Assembly: GCA_964599775.1 (NCBI GenBank) | Contig: CAZRGZ010000007.1 | Coordinates: 1-40,762, forward strand | Direction: 5' to 3' | DNA from: CAZRGZ01 sp964599775 | GTDB taxonomy: Bacteria > Patescibacteriota > Saccharimonadia > Saccharimonadales > Saccharimonadaceae | Length of the DNA stretch: 40,762 nt | Part shown: one piece after another, positions 15,861 to 24,722 of the stretch | Position numbering within the stretch: position 1 is the stretch's first letter | How the letters are laid out: the number at the start of each line of letters is the position of its first letter | The notes under the pieces: generated by a model | Seen by the model: the letters and a program-made list of their open reading frames with translations, nothing else | Database searches by the model: none | Told to the model about the DNA's origin: nothing | Translations under genes and position numbers: made by a program

Positions 15861-16943
15861 TTAACGTGGGCGCTGAGGTACCTGGAGCTGATCAGGATGC
15901 CCGACAGGCTGTTGCGGTTGAGGTGCAGCAGGTTGCGGCTGTGGCTGCGGCTGAACGGGCGGCAAGCTCGTCGGCGTTGGGGTTTGTTCTGTTGGTTGGG
16001 GCGCTGGCGTATTACGCGCTGGGGTCTCGTTGGCGATTAGCTGATCAAGCTGATCGTTAATGTCTTGCGGGGCGACAACTTGCTGATCCTGCGGTGGGGC
16101 TGGCTGGGGTGCTGGTGGCGCCTGCTGTGGTTGCTGCTGGAATTGCGCTGTAGCGTCTACTTCATTTTGTGGAGTAGTAGGTGGTGATGCAAGAGTTGCT
16201 GGTGTGACGGGTTGAGCTGGCGCACTTGGTTGGCCTTGTGGTTGGGGTGTGGAGGTAGCAGGCGGCGTTGGCGCAGTCGGTTGTGTCGTGGCGCCTACTT
16301 CTTTTGCCATTTCCTTATCAAGTAGTTGGTTAATATCTGGCCGCTGCGTGCGTGGATTGTCTTTAAGCGGCTGGATCACTCGTTCGCCTAAAGAGGCTGG
16401 CCGCGGTGATGAAAACGGTGCAGTTGGCTGCGGAATGCTGCTTTCGGGAGGACTTTGCGGGGCGGTTTGCGCCGAAGCTGGAGCCGGAGTGACTGGTTGC
16501 TGTGGCTGCTGGGATGATTGCGCTGCTGGCCGTGCTTGTGGTTGTAGTGCCCCGGGTGTTTTTTGCCCGCCGGGTGCATCGCCCAAGACTTCATGAACGA
16601 CGCGAACAACGTCTTCAATACCGACCTGCGACTTTACCAGATAGCGGTCAGCGCCCAATTGCTCACCGCGTGCACGCTGTTCTTCTGAGCTAAGCGCGGT
16701 CATCATGATTACCTTAATATTTTTGGTTTCGGTGGTGGAACGCAAGATATCGAGCATATCAAAGCCGCTAATTTTTGGCATCATGATATCGGCAATTATG
16801 AGGTCTGGGCGTTCCTTAATGGCCATTGCCAGGGCTAATTCCCCATCGCCAGCTGAAACAATGTCGTACCCCTCAGCTAAAAGCCGCACGCCGTAAATCT
16901 CGCGTAGGCTTTTATCATCTTCTACAAGCATTATCTTTGTCAT
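15861..16943 (-). CDS. Receiver-domain response regulator with a long Pro/Gln-rich tail
   Basis: A 360-residue protein. Residues 1-120 are a complete receiver: acidic pair Asp9-Asp10, phospho-acceptor Asp52 (ADIMMPKISGFD), Thr82 and Lys104. No DNA-binding or enzymatic output domain follows. Instead about 240 residues of Pro/Gln/Ala-rich sequence carry short acidic helices (RPDINQLLDKEM and VAPQDINDQLDQLIANE) and the motif EVDATAQFQQQ, which also occurs in the tail of the adjacent kinase. A good GGAGG precedes ATG. The output is probably by protein interaction of these motifs. The gene lies 57 bases after the kinase gene on the same strand, so the two form a cognate pair. Confidence 0.9.
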   Translation of the reverse strand: MTKIMLVEDDKSLREIYGVRLLAEGYDIVSAGDGELALAMAIKERPDLIIADIMMPKISGFDMLDILRSTTETKNIKVIMMTALSSEEQRARGEQLGADRYLVKSQVGIEDVVRVVHEVLGDAPGGQKTPGALQPQARPAAQSSQQPQQPVTPAPASAQTAPQSPPESSIPQPTAPFSSPRPASLGERVIQPLKDNPRTQRPDINQLLDKEMAKEVGATTQPTAPTPPATSTPQPQGQPSAPAQPVTPATLASPPTTPQNEVDATAQFQQQPQQAPPAPQPAPPQDQQVVAPQDINDQLDQLIANETPARNTPAPQPTEQTPTPTSLPPVQPQPQPQPAAPQPQQPVGHPDQLQVPQRPR

Positions 16944-16999
16944 ACTACCTCCATTGTACGAATATATTGCAAAAAATGCTATAGTTCTTATGCTTATTT

Positions 17000-19177
17000 T
17001 TATTTTTGTCTGTTTGCATGGCGGCGAGGGATATTTAATGAATGGCGGATGGGGGCAGTCTGCTGGACCGCAGGAACTGGCGGCGTTTGTGGCGGAGGCG
17101 TGATAGATGGTGTTTCTGTAGCGGGTGACGTCGCAGGAGCTGCTGGGCTTGCTGACTGTGGTTGCGATGGAGCTAACTGTGGTGCTGGCGCAGCCGCCAC
17201 GGGTGCCTGTTGCTGGAATTGCGCCGTGGCGTCTACTTCATCGCGCGGAGTAATTTGAGAAAAGTTTTGCGGAGCAGCTACAGGGGTAGATTGCGGAACC
17301 TGAGGCGTTGGTTGAGGGGTAACTGGTGCTTGCGCTTGGGGCGGGGTTGGTGCTTCTGAAGAAACTTGAGGGTATACTGGTGCGGGTGGTTGCTGTGATG
17401 GTGCTGGCACTGGCGCCGGAGGCGGTATTGCTGGCATTTCTGGCGGCGTGCCAACCGGCTGCTTCCTCTCTTGTTTAATTGCTGCTTCGGTGCTGCGTTC
17501 AATCTTTGCCGTTGCTTCTTCATGCGAGAGACGAGGCAATTCCACATAAAAAGTGCTGCCTTCGTGAATGGTACTTTCTACCCATATGCGACCATTCATG
17601 GCTTCTACTAGGCGGCGAGAAAGGTAAAGGCCGAGCCCTGTCCCACCAATTTCCCGCGTATCAGAATTATCAACCCGATAAAACTTTTGGAAAAGATGTG
17701 GGACATCTTCTGACGGAATACCAATACCTGTATCACTGATACTTATGGTGACATGTTCCCTATCCCCTTTAACATCCACCGTTACGTCGCCCGCTTTGGT
17801 GTATTTAATAGCGTTATCAATAAGGTTAGACAGCACTTCACGCAAGTGATCATTATCTACCTCAGTGTAATACACCGGACTCAGCTTGCGATCCCCTACT
17901 TCACTTTGTTCTGTTGGTTTAAAGAAAAGGATCAGGCCCTTTTCTTTGGCGCGGACCTCAAAACCCGCGACAATCTCTTGGGTAAAGGCAACGACATCGA
18001 CTACTTTCGGATTATTTTTCAGGCGGCCATCTTCGGCACGAGATACATCCAAGAGATCCTGGAAAAGCCGACCAAGATGCTGGGCGCTCTCGTGTGCTTT
18101 TTGTAGGTACAACCGGGCCTTTTCATCAATCTGCGCGGTATTTGGATTTAAGGCGAGGCCCAAATAGCCTTCAATCGAAGCAACGGGCGTTCGCATTTCG
18201 TGGCTGGCGGTCGAAATAAATTCAAATTGTTCACGTTCTTCCGCCTTTTCTTTCGTGATATCCCGAAACACCACAATGGCGCCAGAGCCAGGCTGCCCCA
18301 CGGCAGAAGTAAGTACCGAAACATTCAGCTTTTTGCCTGAACTCGTGACAAGCGTGAGGTCATTGCGGCGCGTAGGTTCATTAGTGCGCAGGGTTTTCTC
18401 GAGCGGATGATTGGTTTCTGTGAGCGGCGTGCCATCGCTACTTTCTAGTTTTAGGACTGATTTGAAATCCAGCCCTACCGCATCCCCGCTTTCCCAGCCA
18501 ATAATTTGCTGGGCGGCCGGATTAATAAGCTGTATTGTGCCGTCATGATCCACCGCAATAACCCCATCGGCAATGGCGTTGATCACGATCTCAGACTTGT
18601 TAGATACTTTACTAAGCTGTTGCACCAGTTCGCTATAAGCCTTTTCTTGCTCGTTTTCGTGGTTGCTTTTACGGTGCCAAATGATCCAGCTTGCAATTAG
18701 GGGTGACTCATAGGCTAGCAAATAAATAATAACTTGCCCAAAAGAGGTTAAGTTTTGCTGAAACACCAAAAGCTCAAACGCAAGGTATCCATTTACTATG
18801 ACGGCAAAAATCCCCAGCCCCATGAGGCCAAACACGCCAGAAAAAACCAAGATCAAAATAGCCAATGCAATAAATGGCGAGGTGGTGACACCGCCGTCGT
18901 GCAAGAGTGCACCCGTAGTGACCGCCAAGGAAAGATACACGACAAAAGCCGTAATATTGAGGAGTTTCTTTGGCATCCATAAATAAGCCACTGCGCTAAA
19001 AGCAGCGCTAATAGCAGCAAGAATCGCGATATAGTCACGGATAAATAGCGAAGGCCCAATAACGCTGCCATTAGCAAAGCCTGCCGCATACAATCCCAAA
19101 ATAAGCGCTGCAACTAAAAACGTTACTTCGCAAATACGCCGATACCAAAACGGTGATATCGTGGCCGCGGACTGAAT
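17000..19177 (-). CDS. Membrane PAS histidine kinase, probable ATT start
   Basis: A sensor kinase of about 725 residues. The N-terminal third has about six membrane segments, then a short coiled coil, a PAS domain (SEIVINAIADGVIAVDHDG onward), a HisKA box ASHEMRTPVASIEG with the phospho-accepting His, and a HATPase with NLIDNAIKYTK (N box), ISDTGIGIP (G1) and GGTGLGLYLSRRLV (G2). The tail of about 150 residues is Pro/Gln/Ala-rich and contains EVDATAQFQQQ. The first ordinary in-frame start is TTG 19099, but it cuts into the first membrane helix and has no Shine-Dalgarno. In frame upstream, ATT 19177 follows GGGAGGCACACC at ideal spacing and restores the helix (VTFLVAALILGLYAAGF). The gene is transcribed ahead of the response regulator. 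Confidence 0.88.
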   Translation of the reverse strand: MQSAATISPFWYRRICEVTFLVAALILGLYAAGFANGSVIGPSLFIRDYIAILAAISAAFSAVAYLWMPKKLLNITAFVVYLSLAVTTGALLHDGGVTTSPFIALAILILVFSGVFGLMGLGIFAVIVNGYLAFELLVFQQNLTSFGQVIIYLLAYESPLIASWIIWHRKSNHENEQEKAYSELVQQLSKVSNKSEIVINAIADGVIAVDHDGTIQLINPAAQQIIGWESGDAVGLDFKSVLKLESSDGTPLTETNHPLEKTLRTNEPTRRNDLTLVTSSGKKLNVSVLTSAVGQPGSGAIVVFRDITKEKAEEREQFEFISTASHEMRTPVASIEGYLGLALNPNTAQIDEKARLYLQKAHESAQHLGRLFQDLLDVSRAEDGRLKNNPKVVDVVAFTQEIVAGFEVRAKEKGLILFFKPTEQSEVGDRKLSPVYYTEVDNDHLREVLSNLIDNAIKYTKAGDVTVDVKGDREHVTISISDTGIGIPSEDVPHLFQKFYRVDNSDTREIGGTGLGLYLSRRLVEAMNGRIWVESTIHEGSTFYVELPRLSHEEATAKIERSTEAAIKQERKQPVGTPPEMPAIPPPAPVPAPSQQPPAPVYPQVSSEAPTPPQAQAPVTPQPTPQVPQSTPVAAPQNFSQITPRDEVDATAQFQQQAPVAAAPAPQLAPSQPQSASPAAPATSPATETPSITPPPQTPPVPAVQQTAPIRHSLNIPRRHANRQK

Positions 19178-19282
19178 GGTGTGCCTCCCTTTTTATTGTT
19201 AATGCTTGTGCTTTATTATGCGGCATTTTTTGTTGCGGCGCAAGATACTGAAGTCAAGTATCCAGGGTATCTGTTTGTGCCG

Positions 19283-20017
19283 CTACACTGTTATCTTGCG
19301 AGTTGCGTGTTTTACAATCCACTGCGTATGCGGGTTGTTTGATCTCTGCCAATCCTTTATGAGCGGCGTCACAGCGGCTGGGTTAACCTTGAGGTAGTCT
19401 GTGAGGTGATTGGCGACAGATCTCTGCACAAATTTTACCGGATCTTCTTTTAAAATCTCGAGGACTCCAAAAGCTGGTGCTGTATCTTCGACAAATGTCT
19501 CCAATTTTGGTGCCCAAGGTAGCTTGGGGCGTAGCCCTTCTGACGCCAAGCGTCGCAGGTGGAAATTATCCGATTTCGCCCACTTCTCAAGATATTTCAA
19601 GGCTTTTTTAGAGTCCTTACGAATATAAGGGCGTACGGCGTACTCACCGGTATTGCGCTTGGTGACTTCTGCGATCGCTTGCATAGAAACATCGAAGTCA
19701 TTTAGACCGTATTTCTCTATAAACTTCCCCACTGGCATGAGCCAGTAAAAATCGCTGAACATCCCCGTTTCTTTGGGATTTTCAGGCCCCAGAATTTGCA
19801 AGAGGATACCGAGCGCTCTCGGGTAATTATCTGGCAAGAAAGCATGAAGTTCATCGGCAATCACCTCAATGCGCTGAGTGTAGGTTTTACCCGCAGTGTG
19901 TTTCGCGGTCGTCTTAATGAAGCCGGCTTTGTCGAACTTTTTGTACACGGGCACGATCTTATCGGCTAAAAGCTCCGCCAGGTTGGCGCCAAACAGCTCA
20001 GTAATCTTGATTGCCAT
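19283..20017 (-). CDS. AlkD-like DNA alkylation repair protein
   Basis: A 244-residue HEAT-like-repeat protein of the DNA alkylation repair family, whose characterised members excise cationic alkylated bases. The helical repeats and the family stretches are present: LASEGLRPKLPWAP, then VQRSVANHLTDYLKVNP and TQWIVKHATRKI. It belongs to the branch often annotated simply as DNA alkylation repair protein. ATG lies 6 bases after the VOC-protein stop, so the two are co-transcribed. The pairing of a repair protein with a VOC protein could reflect a response to toxic small molecules, but this is inference. Confidence 0.88.
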   Translation of the reverse strand: MAIKITELFGANLAELLADKIVPVYKKFDKAGFIKTTAKHTAGKTYTQRIEVIADELHAFLPDNYPRALGILLQILGPENPKETGMFSDFYWLMPVGKFIEKYGLNDFDVSMQAIAEVTKRNTGEYAVRPYIRKDSKKALKYLEKWAKSDNFHLRRLASEGLRPKLPWAPKLETFVEDTAPAFGVLEILKEDPVKFVQRSVANHLTDYLKVNPAAVTPLIKDWQRSNNPHTQWIVKHATRKITV

Positions 20018-20023
20018 ACGAGA

Positions 20024-20401
20024 CTACTCTGCCAGCTGCTCAACGACATCTATATATACACCTGCTGGGTCTTGGGCGATGAAGTGCTTCTGCCCCCATT
20101 CTTCCGTTTTGAGCGCATGTACTATATTTATGTCGGTGTCTTTTAGGCGATTATACTCTTCTTCGGCGTCTGCTACCTCAAAGCCGTACACCATTCCATT
20201 GCCGTTAAAACCTAGGTGAAGCTCCTTTGGTTGGTTGTCAGCGTTTGGTATCATAAAAGCCAGTTCTGCTCCGCTTTTTTCATGCACCAGATGAATGTAC
20301 CAGTCTTGCTCGAACACCTTGGTAAAACCGAAATACTGCACGTAAAAATTGGCGCATTCGGTTAATTTTTCAGTGATAAGTAGTGGGTAGACTTTTTTCA
20401 T
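20024..20401 (-). CDS. VOC-superfamily (glyoxalase/bleomycin-resistance-like) protein
   Basis: A 125-residue paired beta-alpha-beta-beta-beta protein. It shows the hallmark start MKKVYPLLITEKLTECANFYVQYFGF and the final strand IAQDPAGVYIDVVE. Members are metal-dependent lyases, isomerases or drug-binding proteins; substrate cannot be told from sequence. Possible metal ligands include His38 and the C-terminal Glu. AAGGAG sits 5 bases before ATG. It heads a two-gene unit with the AlkD-like gene. Confidence 0.88.
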   Translation of the reverse strand: MKKVYPLLITEKLTECANFYVQYFGFTKVFEQDWYIHLVHEKSGAELAFMIPNADNQPKELHLGFNGNGMVYGFEVADAEEEYNRLKDTDINIVHALKTEEWGQKHFIAQDPAGVYIDVVEQLAE

Positions 20402-20475
20402 AATTACTCCTTTATTAAATTACCTCTTATTGTAACGCTTTCGCTCGGCGGATAATTGTATGGATCGGACATTTG

Positions 20476-21186
20476 CTAGTACTCCCCCTCAAACACACGC
20501 GGTGTCATGCCGGTAATACGTTTAAACTCACGAATATAGTGCGATTGATCAGCATAGTAGTGCTGCTTGTGAGTGAGGGTATTTTGAAAGCGCAGAATCT
20601 TCAGGAAATCATGCGGCGAGTAACCCATTTGTTTGCGGAAAATGCGCTGCAATTGCCGTGTCGAATAGCCAGTCAGTGCTTCTAGCTGCCCGACGGTGTG
20701 CATGTCTTCGTTATATGTTAAAATTCTATACATGAGAGGGTTCTTCACCACAAAACCCTGTACAATGAGCTGTCGAATGCAAGTATAAAGCACTGATTCT
20801 GAAGGATTTCGCTGCGTCAGCTGCTGCCGTGTTTCCTGCACAATGGGCTGCTCAATAGCACCATGTAATTGCTTATTACTTATTGCTCCCGGTAAGAAAC
20901 GGATGCCTTGATAATGAAATTCCTTGCCCAGATTCAATTCATCAGCTTCTAGGCCAGACATCATGGCGAATACTCCCCTACCTTTCTTGATCAACATATC
21001 AAAAATAATATCACCGCAAGCGTCGGGCAAAATGAGATAATAAAAATCCTTCTCCAGCGGTGCAATAGTGTAGAGCTCCCACGTGCAATATACTGCCTCC
21101 TCGAGCTCCAATGGCGGCGGTGTTTCGACGTACATTATGTTGTTTCGCAGGTGATGTGGGATACCAATTTGTCTGGGCGTATACAC
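20476..21186 (-). CDS. AraC-family transcriptional regulator
   Basis: A regulator of up to 236 residues. The N-terminal half resembles the DUF6597-type sensor of AraC proteins (METPPPLELEEAVYCTWEL-like start, then LILPDACGDIIFDML). The C-terminal half is a two-HTH AraC domain: LEALTGYSTRQLQRIFRKQM, GYSPHDFLKILRFQ and YADQSHYIREFKRITGMTP. The GTG start at 21186 has AGGAG rather far upstream; ATG at 21135 begins exactly where the family usually starts and is the likelier alternative. Candidate targets are the VOC/AlkD pair downstream on the same strand. Confidence 0.88.
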   Translation of the reverse strand: MYTPRQIGIPHHLRNNIMYVETPPPLELEEAVYCTWELYTIAPLEKDFYYLILPDACGDIIFDMLIKKGRGVFAMMSGLEADELNLGKEFHYQGIRFLPGAISNKQLHGAIEQPIVQETRQQLTQRNPSESVLYTCIRQLIVQGFVVKNPLMYRILTYNEDMHTVGQLEALTGYSTRQLQRIFRKQMGYSPHDFLKILRFQNTLTHKQHYYADQSHYIREFKRITGMTPRVFEGEY

Positions 21187-21259
21187 GGCTATCTTTTGGC
21201 ACTCCTATAGCCATTCATCTAATGTTTATAGTACTAGTATATCGAAAAGTCACCGTTTA

Positions 21260-21631
21260 TTATTCCATAGGGTAAGCCATAGTGGAAAGTAAGGCATTCG
21301 CTGCTTGGCGCGAATCGAGCCGGGTGTACTGCACGACAATGGGTGTATCAGAGGTAACTACGCAGGCATAATTCGTATCGCGTGGGATCGGTGCCGGGTC
21401 GGTCAGGTCGTTAAATCGTATATGCGCTGTCCGCCGCGCACCCACCACTAGTGTGTACGGGCCCACAGGCTCTTGGTCGGAAAAGTACACCATGATTGCA
21501 ATATTTGCTTCGCTATCGGAAGTATTCAGTATACAGGCCGTATCGTGACTCTCCATGGCGGGCTTTGGCCCGGTGCTTTGTGAGGGAATGTAGCCTTCGG
21601 GTATGGCCCAAATTTTTTGCCCAAGTTGCAT
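21260..21631 (-). CDS. Sensory rhodopsin transducer (ASRT) family protein
   Basis: A 123-residue, all-beta soluble protein closely resembling Anabaena sensory rhodopsin transducer: KIWAIPEGYIP, ACILNTSDSEANIAIMVYFSD, EPVGPYTLVVGARRTAHIRF, NDLTDPAPIPRDTNYACVV and PIVVQYTRLDSRQAANALL. In Nostoc/Anabaena PCC 7120 the protein is a tetramer that interacts with the sensory rhodopsin. Homologues are widespread in bacteria without rhodopsin, often beside sugar-related genes. No rhodopsin is present in this window. ATG 21631 was chosen because AAAGGAGGGCGC precedes it; an upstream in-frame start adds 15 residues unlike the family. Confidence 0.9.
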   Translation of the reverse strand: MQLGQKIWAIPEGYIPSQSTGPKPAMESHDTACILNTSDSEANIAIMVYFSDQEPVGPYTLVVGARRTAHIRFNDLTDPAPIPRDTNYACVVTSDTPIVVQYTRLDSRQAANALLSTMAYPME

Positions 21632-21708
21632 GCGCCCTCCTTTCTTCTTCCATACCATCTTTTCACAATGTTTCATGAAAGACTGTGAGTAACTTCACAA
21701 ATAAGGGC

Positions 21709-22305
21709 TTACAGCCGGCTTTCGGTTGGCGCTTTGAGGGCACTCTCCAGCGTTTTTGTCATCAGCTCGAGTGTTTCATGCCTGGTATGATGGCTTTCGT
21801 AAATATAACTAACACTTGCATAAAGCACCGACCACCACACATTAACCACCCACTCGTGCGTAAACTGCGGGTTAAAAGATTTCTCGCGGTGACCGCGCTC
21901 CACTAGGGCTGCGAGTGCTCGATCACTCTCGCTGCATTCGGCCGTATTGCCCCACTTTTCCCAAAGCAGTACGGCAGCTTCTGAGCCATTAAATATAAGT
22001 CGCAATAGTTCACTCAGTTGCATGTATTCGTAGCAAAGCCGCTGCAAGGCTTCAAAAGCTGTTCCCTTTTCTAGCCGAGCGTTCTTAGTGGCCTGCTCAA
22101 AGCGCATAATGCCTTCGCTCGCCACTGCCTCCATGAGGTCTGAGCGTTCAGGAAAGTAGCGGTGTAAAGTAGTGCGACCGACCTGCGCTTCGGCGGCGAT
22201 TCCGGCCATAGAAGCCTGCGGGTCTTCGTTTAAAGCGCGGATAGCAGCATCGATAATTGCGCTGCGGGTACGGGTTTTGCTACCTGATTCTCCTGTCGTA
22301 TTCAT
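21709..22305 (-). CDS. TetR-family repressor of the adjacent ABC exporter
   Basis: A 198-residue TetR regulator. The N-terminal HTH is typical (RSAIIDAAIRALNEDPQASM, then AGIAAEAQVGRTTLHRYFPERSDLMEAV). The C-terminal ligand-binding domain is helical and rich in Trp and aromatic residues. It is divergent from the ABC exporter with a 76-base gap holding an inverted repeat (22351-22376), the classical arrangement in which the repressor controls both itself and the pump and is released by the transported drug. The ligand is unknown. Confidence 0.92.
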   Translation of the reverse strand: MNTTGESGSKTRTRSAIIDAAIRALNEDPQASMAGIAAEAQVGRTTLHRYFPERSDLMEAVASEGIMRFEQATKNARLEKGTAFEALQRLCYEYMQLSELLRLIFNGSEAAVLLWEKWGNTAECSESDRALAALVERGHREKSFNPQFTHEWVVNVWWSVLYASVSYIYESHHTRHETLELMTKTLESALKAPTESRL

Positions 22306-22350
22306 GTTATGGATGATAGCACCTATTCTATTTTAGAACAATAGTTGGCT

Positions 22351-22376
22351 TTATTGGAACAAGTGTGTTTCAATAA
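22351..22376 (+). promoter_or_regulatory. Probable TetR operator
   Basis: Inverted repeat TTATTGGAACA-agtg-TGTTTCAATAA: arms of 11 bases with one mismatch around a 4-base centre, ending 5 bases before the ABC exporter ATG and lying between the divergent genes. A TetR dimer bound here would block exporter initiation. Confidence 0.7.
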
Positions 22377-22381
22377 GAACT

Positions 22382-24145
22382 ATGAATACACCAAAAAAGA
22401 AGTCACCCTTTCCGCGTTTAGCGATTCTCTGGTCGTTTATTCGCCCACACAAATACAAAATGTTACTTGGGTTCATCCTGGGACTATTCGCAACGGCTAT
22501 TAGCCTGGCAACGCCAATGGTCACCAAATGGGTGCTCGATTCGCTGGCCGCTTCCGAGTCTTTGGCGCAGCCAATCATTGCGCTGGTAGTGATACTTATT
22601 TTTGGTGCGGTGATTTGGCTATGGCAAGGTATCCTTTTAGGAACCTTAGCCGAAAATATCATCCTTAAAGCTCGCGAAAGCATGATTTACCGGTTTTTCC
22701 AGGCGACAGTGGGAACTGTTAGCAAGCGGCCACCGGGTGAATTAGTGACACGTGTCACCTCTGATACGGTACTACTGCGTGAGGCGGCATCTTCGAGTAT
22801 TATCGAAATCATTAACGGTATTATTCTCATTATCGGGACCTTAGTGCTAATGGCCGTACTCGATCTTGTGTTGGTGGGGACTATCATCTTAACTATTTTA
22901 GTAATTGTAGGGCTTATGGCCGCACTTATGCCAGCGATTGCCAAGGCGCAAAAGCAAGCGCAAGAATCGGTTGGTAAGTTGGGCGCGGGCCTGGAGGGTG
23001 CGATTCGTGCCATTAAAACCGTAAAGGTAAGCAACGCCGAAACCCGCCAGGCCGAAGCGATTGCCAGCGATGCCAAAGAGTCAGCCAGGTATGGCATTAA
23101 GGCCGCCAAAACGACTGTTTATGTATGGACGATTGTTGGTACTGGTTTTCAGCTCGCCTTTATTATTATCCTAGGCGTGGGTGCTATTCGTATCAATGTA
23201 GGCGCGCTTGAAGTTTCCATGCTGATTGCCTTCATGCTATATGTTTTCCAGCTGATGGATCCTATGACTCGTTTGGCCCAGCACTTCTCTGCCCTGCAGT
23301 CTGGTATTGCCGCTGCCGAGCGTATTCGTGAACTCGATACACTCGAGCCCGAACCGGTAGCTGCTATAGAAAAGGTAGATACACCAGCCGACACCACAAC
23401 AGAAAATGTGCTTCGTTTCAAAAACGTGGCAGCGAAGTACAGCGCTGAAGGCGAACCGATTGTACACGATATTTCTTTCGATATCCCCCGCCAAGGCCAC
23501 GTGGCGATTGTTGGCCCGTCTGGGGCGGGTAAAACGACTCTGTTTTCACTTATTTTACGCTTTCTCGAACCATCTAGCGGTGAAATAACGCTCGATGGCA
23601 AGCCATATTATAGCTATAGCCCCAAGCAGATTCGTGAAAAGCTGGCCTACGTTGAGCAAGAGACACCTGTAATCCCTGGTACTATTCGTGAGAACTTGCT
23701 CTATGCATCGCCAGACGCGACCGATGAAGAAATCGCCGAAGTATTACACGAAGTACGGCTCGATAAAAAGATTGCCTCGCTCGAAGAGGGCCTCGATACG
23801 CCTCTATCTAATGCCGAAGTTTCTGGTGGTCAACGCCAACGGATCGCCCTTGCCCGTGCTATCTTGCGTACCCCTGAGATTCTACTGCTCGATGAAGCCA
23901 CCGCACAAGTCGATGGCCTTACCGAAGCGGCCATCCACACCGCTATTCAAAAACGCGCCAAGAAAGGTGCAGTCATTACTATCGCTCACCGGCTTTCCAC
24001 TGTAATAGATGCCGATACCATTATGGTCATGGAAGATGGTAAAATTCGCGCTCGCGGCACACACAGCGAACTGCTACAAAAAGATGAGCTGTATCGAGAA
24101 CTTGTAGAAGCCTTGAAGATCCAAGAAAAAGAAAGCCAGGCTTAA
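22382..24145 (+). CDS. ABC exporter (fused membrane and ATPase domains)
   Basis: A 587-residue half-transporter of the MsbA/LmrA type that should act as a dimer. Six membrane helices occupy residues 15-305. The ATPase domain has Walker A GPSGAGKTTLF, a Q loop (YVEQETPVIPGTIRENLLYA), signature VSGGQRQRIALARA, Walker B EILLLDEATAQVD and an H loop (VITIAHRLSTV). It is intact. The substrate may be a drug or peptide. The divergent TetR gene suggests a detoxification pump, while the graspetide locus 1.2 kb downstream leaves room for a role in peptide export. ATG has no Shine-Dalgarno. Confidence 0.95.
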   Translation: MNTPKKKSPFPRLAILWSFIRPHKYKMLLGFILGLFATAISLATPMVTKWVLDSLAASESLAQPIIALVVILIFGAVIWLWQGILLGTLAENIILKARESMIYRFFQATVGTVSKRPPGELVTRVTSDTVLLREAASSSIIEIINGIILIIGTLVLMAVLDLVLVGTIILTILVIVGLMAALMPAIAKAQKQAQESVGKLGAGLEGAIRAIKTVKVSNAETRQAEAIASDAKESARYGIKAAKTTVYVWTIVGTGFQLAFIIILGVGAIRINVGALEVSMLIAFMLYVFQLMDPMTRLAQHFSALQSGIAAAERIRELDTLEPEPVAAIEKVDTPADTTTENVLRFKNVAAKYSAEGEPIVHDISFDIPRQGHVAIVGPSGAGKTTLFSLILRFLEPSSGEITLDGKPYYSYSPKQIREKLAYVEQETPVIPGTIRENLLYASPDATDEEIAEVLHEVRLDKKIASLEEGLDTPLSNAEVSGGQRQRIALARAILRTPEILLLDEATAQVDGLTEAAIHTAIQKRAKKGAVITIAHRLSTVIDADTIMVMEDGKIRARGTHSELLQKDELYRELVEALKIQEKESQA

Positions 24146-24160
24146 GAGATCTAAGCCCCG

Positions 24161-24412
24161 CTACTGGCTATACCGCGCCAAAATATCGTCGGTTTTCACT
24201 ACCCCAACCAACCGCTGCTGCTCATCGGTCACCGGGATAACCGACTGTGAAGCTGTTTGTGGTTTGCGCAGAATGTCGTGTAATGAATCGCTTTTTAAGG
24301 CGGTGAGCGACGTGGGCGCTAAGTGTGCTTCTAGCTGTGAGCCGACTGAGGGAATTAACTTGGTGGCGCTAGCCGATAACGTACTTATGGAGGAACTTGC
24401 TGCCGTAGGCCT
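24161..24412 (-). pseudogene. Remnant of a CBS-domain protein
   Basis: An open frame of 84 codons without any ATG, GTG or TTG start. The end reads like one half of a CBS pair: DSLHDILRKP, then VIPVTDEQQRLVGVVKTDDIL. It partly overlaps, in another frame, the proline-rich remnant upstream. It is best read as the decayed or frameshifted C-terminus of a former CBS protein. It is convergent with the ABC exporter, 15 bases from its stop. Confidence 0.5.
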
Positions 24413-24677
24413 TTACACGCTGCATAGCCCGCCGTGCTTTGGAGTGCTTTTTTTCTTCCTTGCCCCAGAACTTTTCATAATCGTTCGGAGAAGTCTTTGC
24501 TTGCGCTGGCTGTGGCGGATGGGCCAGGGTTTCGCGGTAAGCGGGCTGGGCGGGAGGTATCATTTCTACCGCTGGTTGTTTAGTTGGCTGACTTTCTGAG
24601 GTACGATTCTTCACCTCGGGAGGAATAACAATATCCGGTCGTGTTTCTAAAGGTGAAGGTGCAGGTGGAGGAGATGC
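24369..24677 (-). pseudogene. Proline-rich frame, possibly the broken tail of the 173-aa protein
   Basis: An open frame with a Pro-rich beginning (ASPPPAPSPLETRPDIVIPP) and a charged end (KFWGKEEKKHSKARRAMQR, ending HKYVIG). The first start codon is a GTG at 24614, well inside the frame, and there is no ribosome binding site. It lies in the same frame as the 173-aa gene upstream. The 14 codons between the two TAA stops also read as Pro-rich sequence (YPQTKPQPP), so the whole may once have been a single protein of about 290 residues. Confidence 0.45.
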
Positions 24678-24722
24678 TTAGGGTGGTTGTGGTTTTGTTT
24701 GAGGATATGCAAGGCGGACAGT

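Noticed and set aside
22382..24145. Dedicated graspetide exporter
   Set aside because: The divergent TetR and operator point to a drug-type pump, and the gene is on the opposite strand from graspetide locus 2; proximity alone is not enough.
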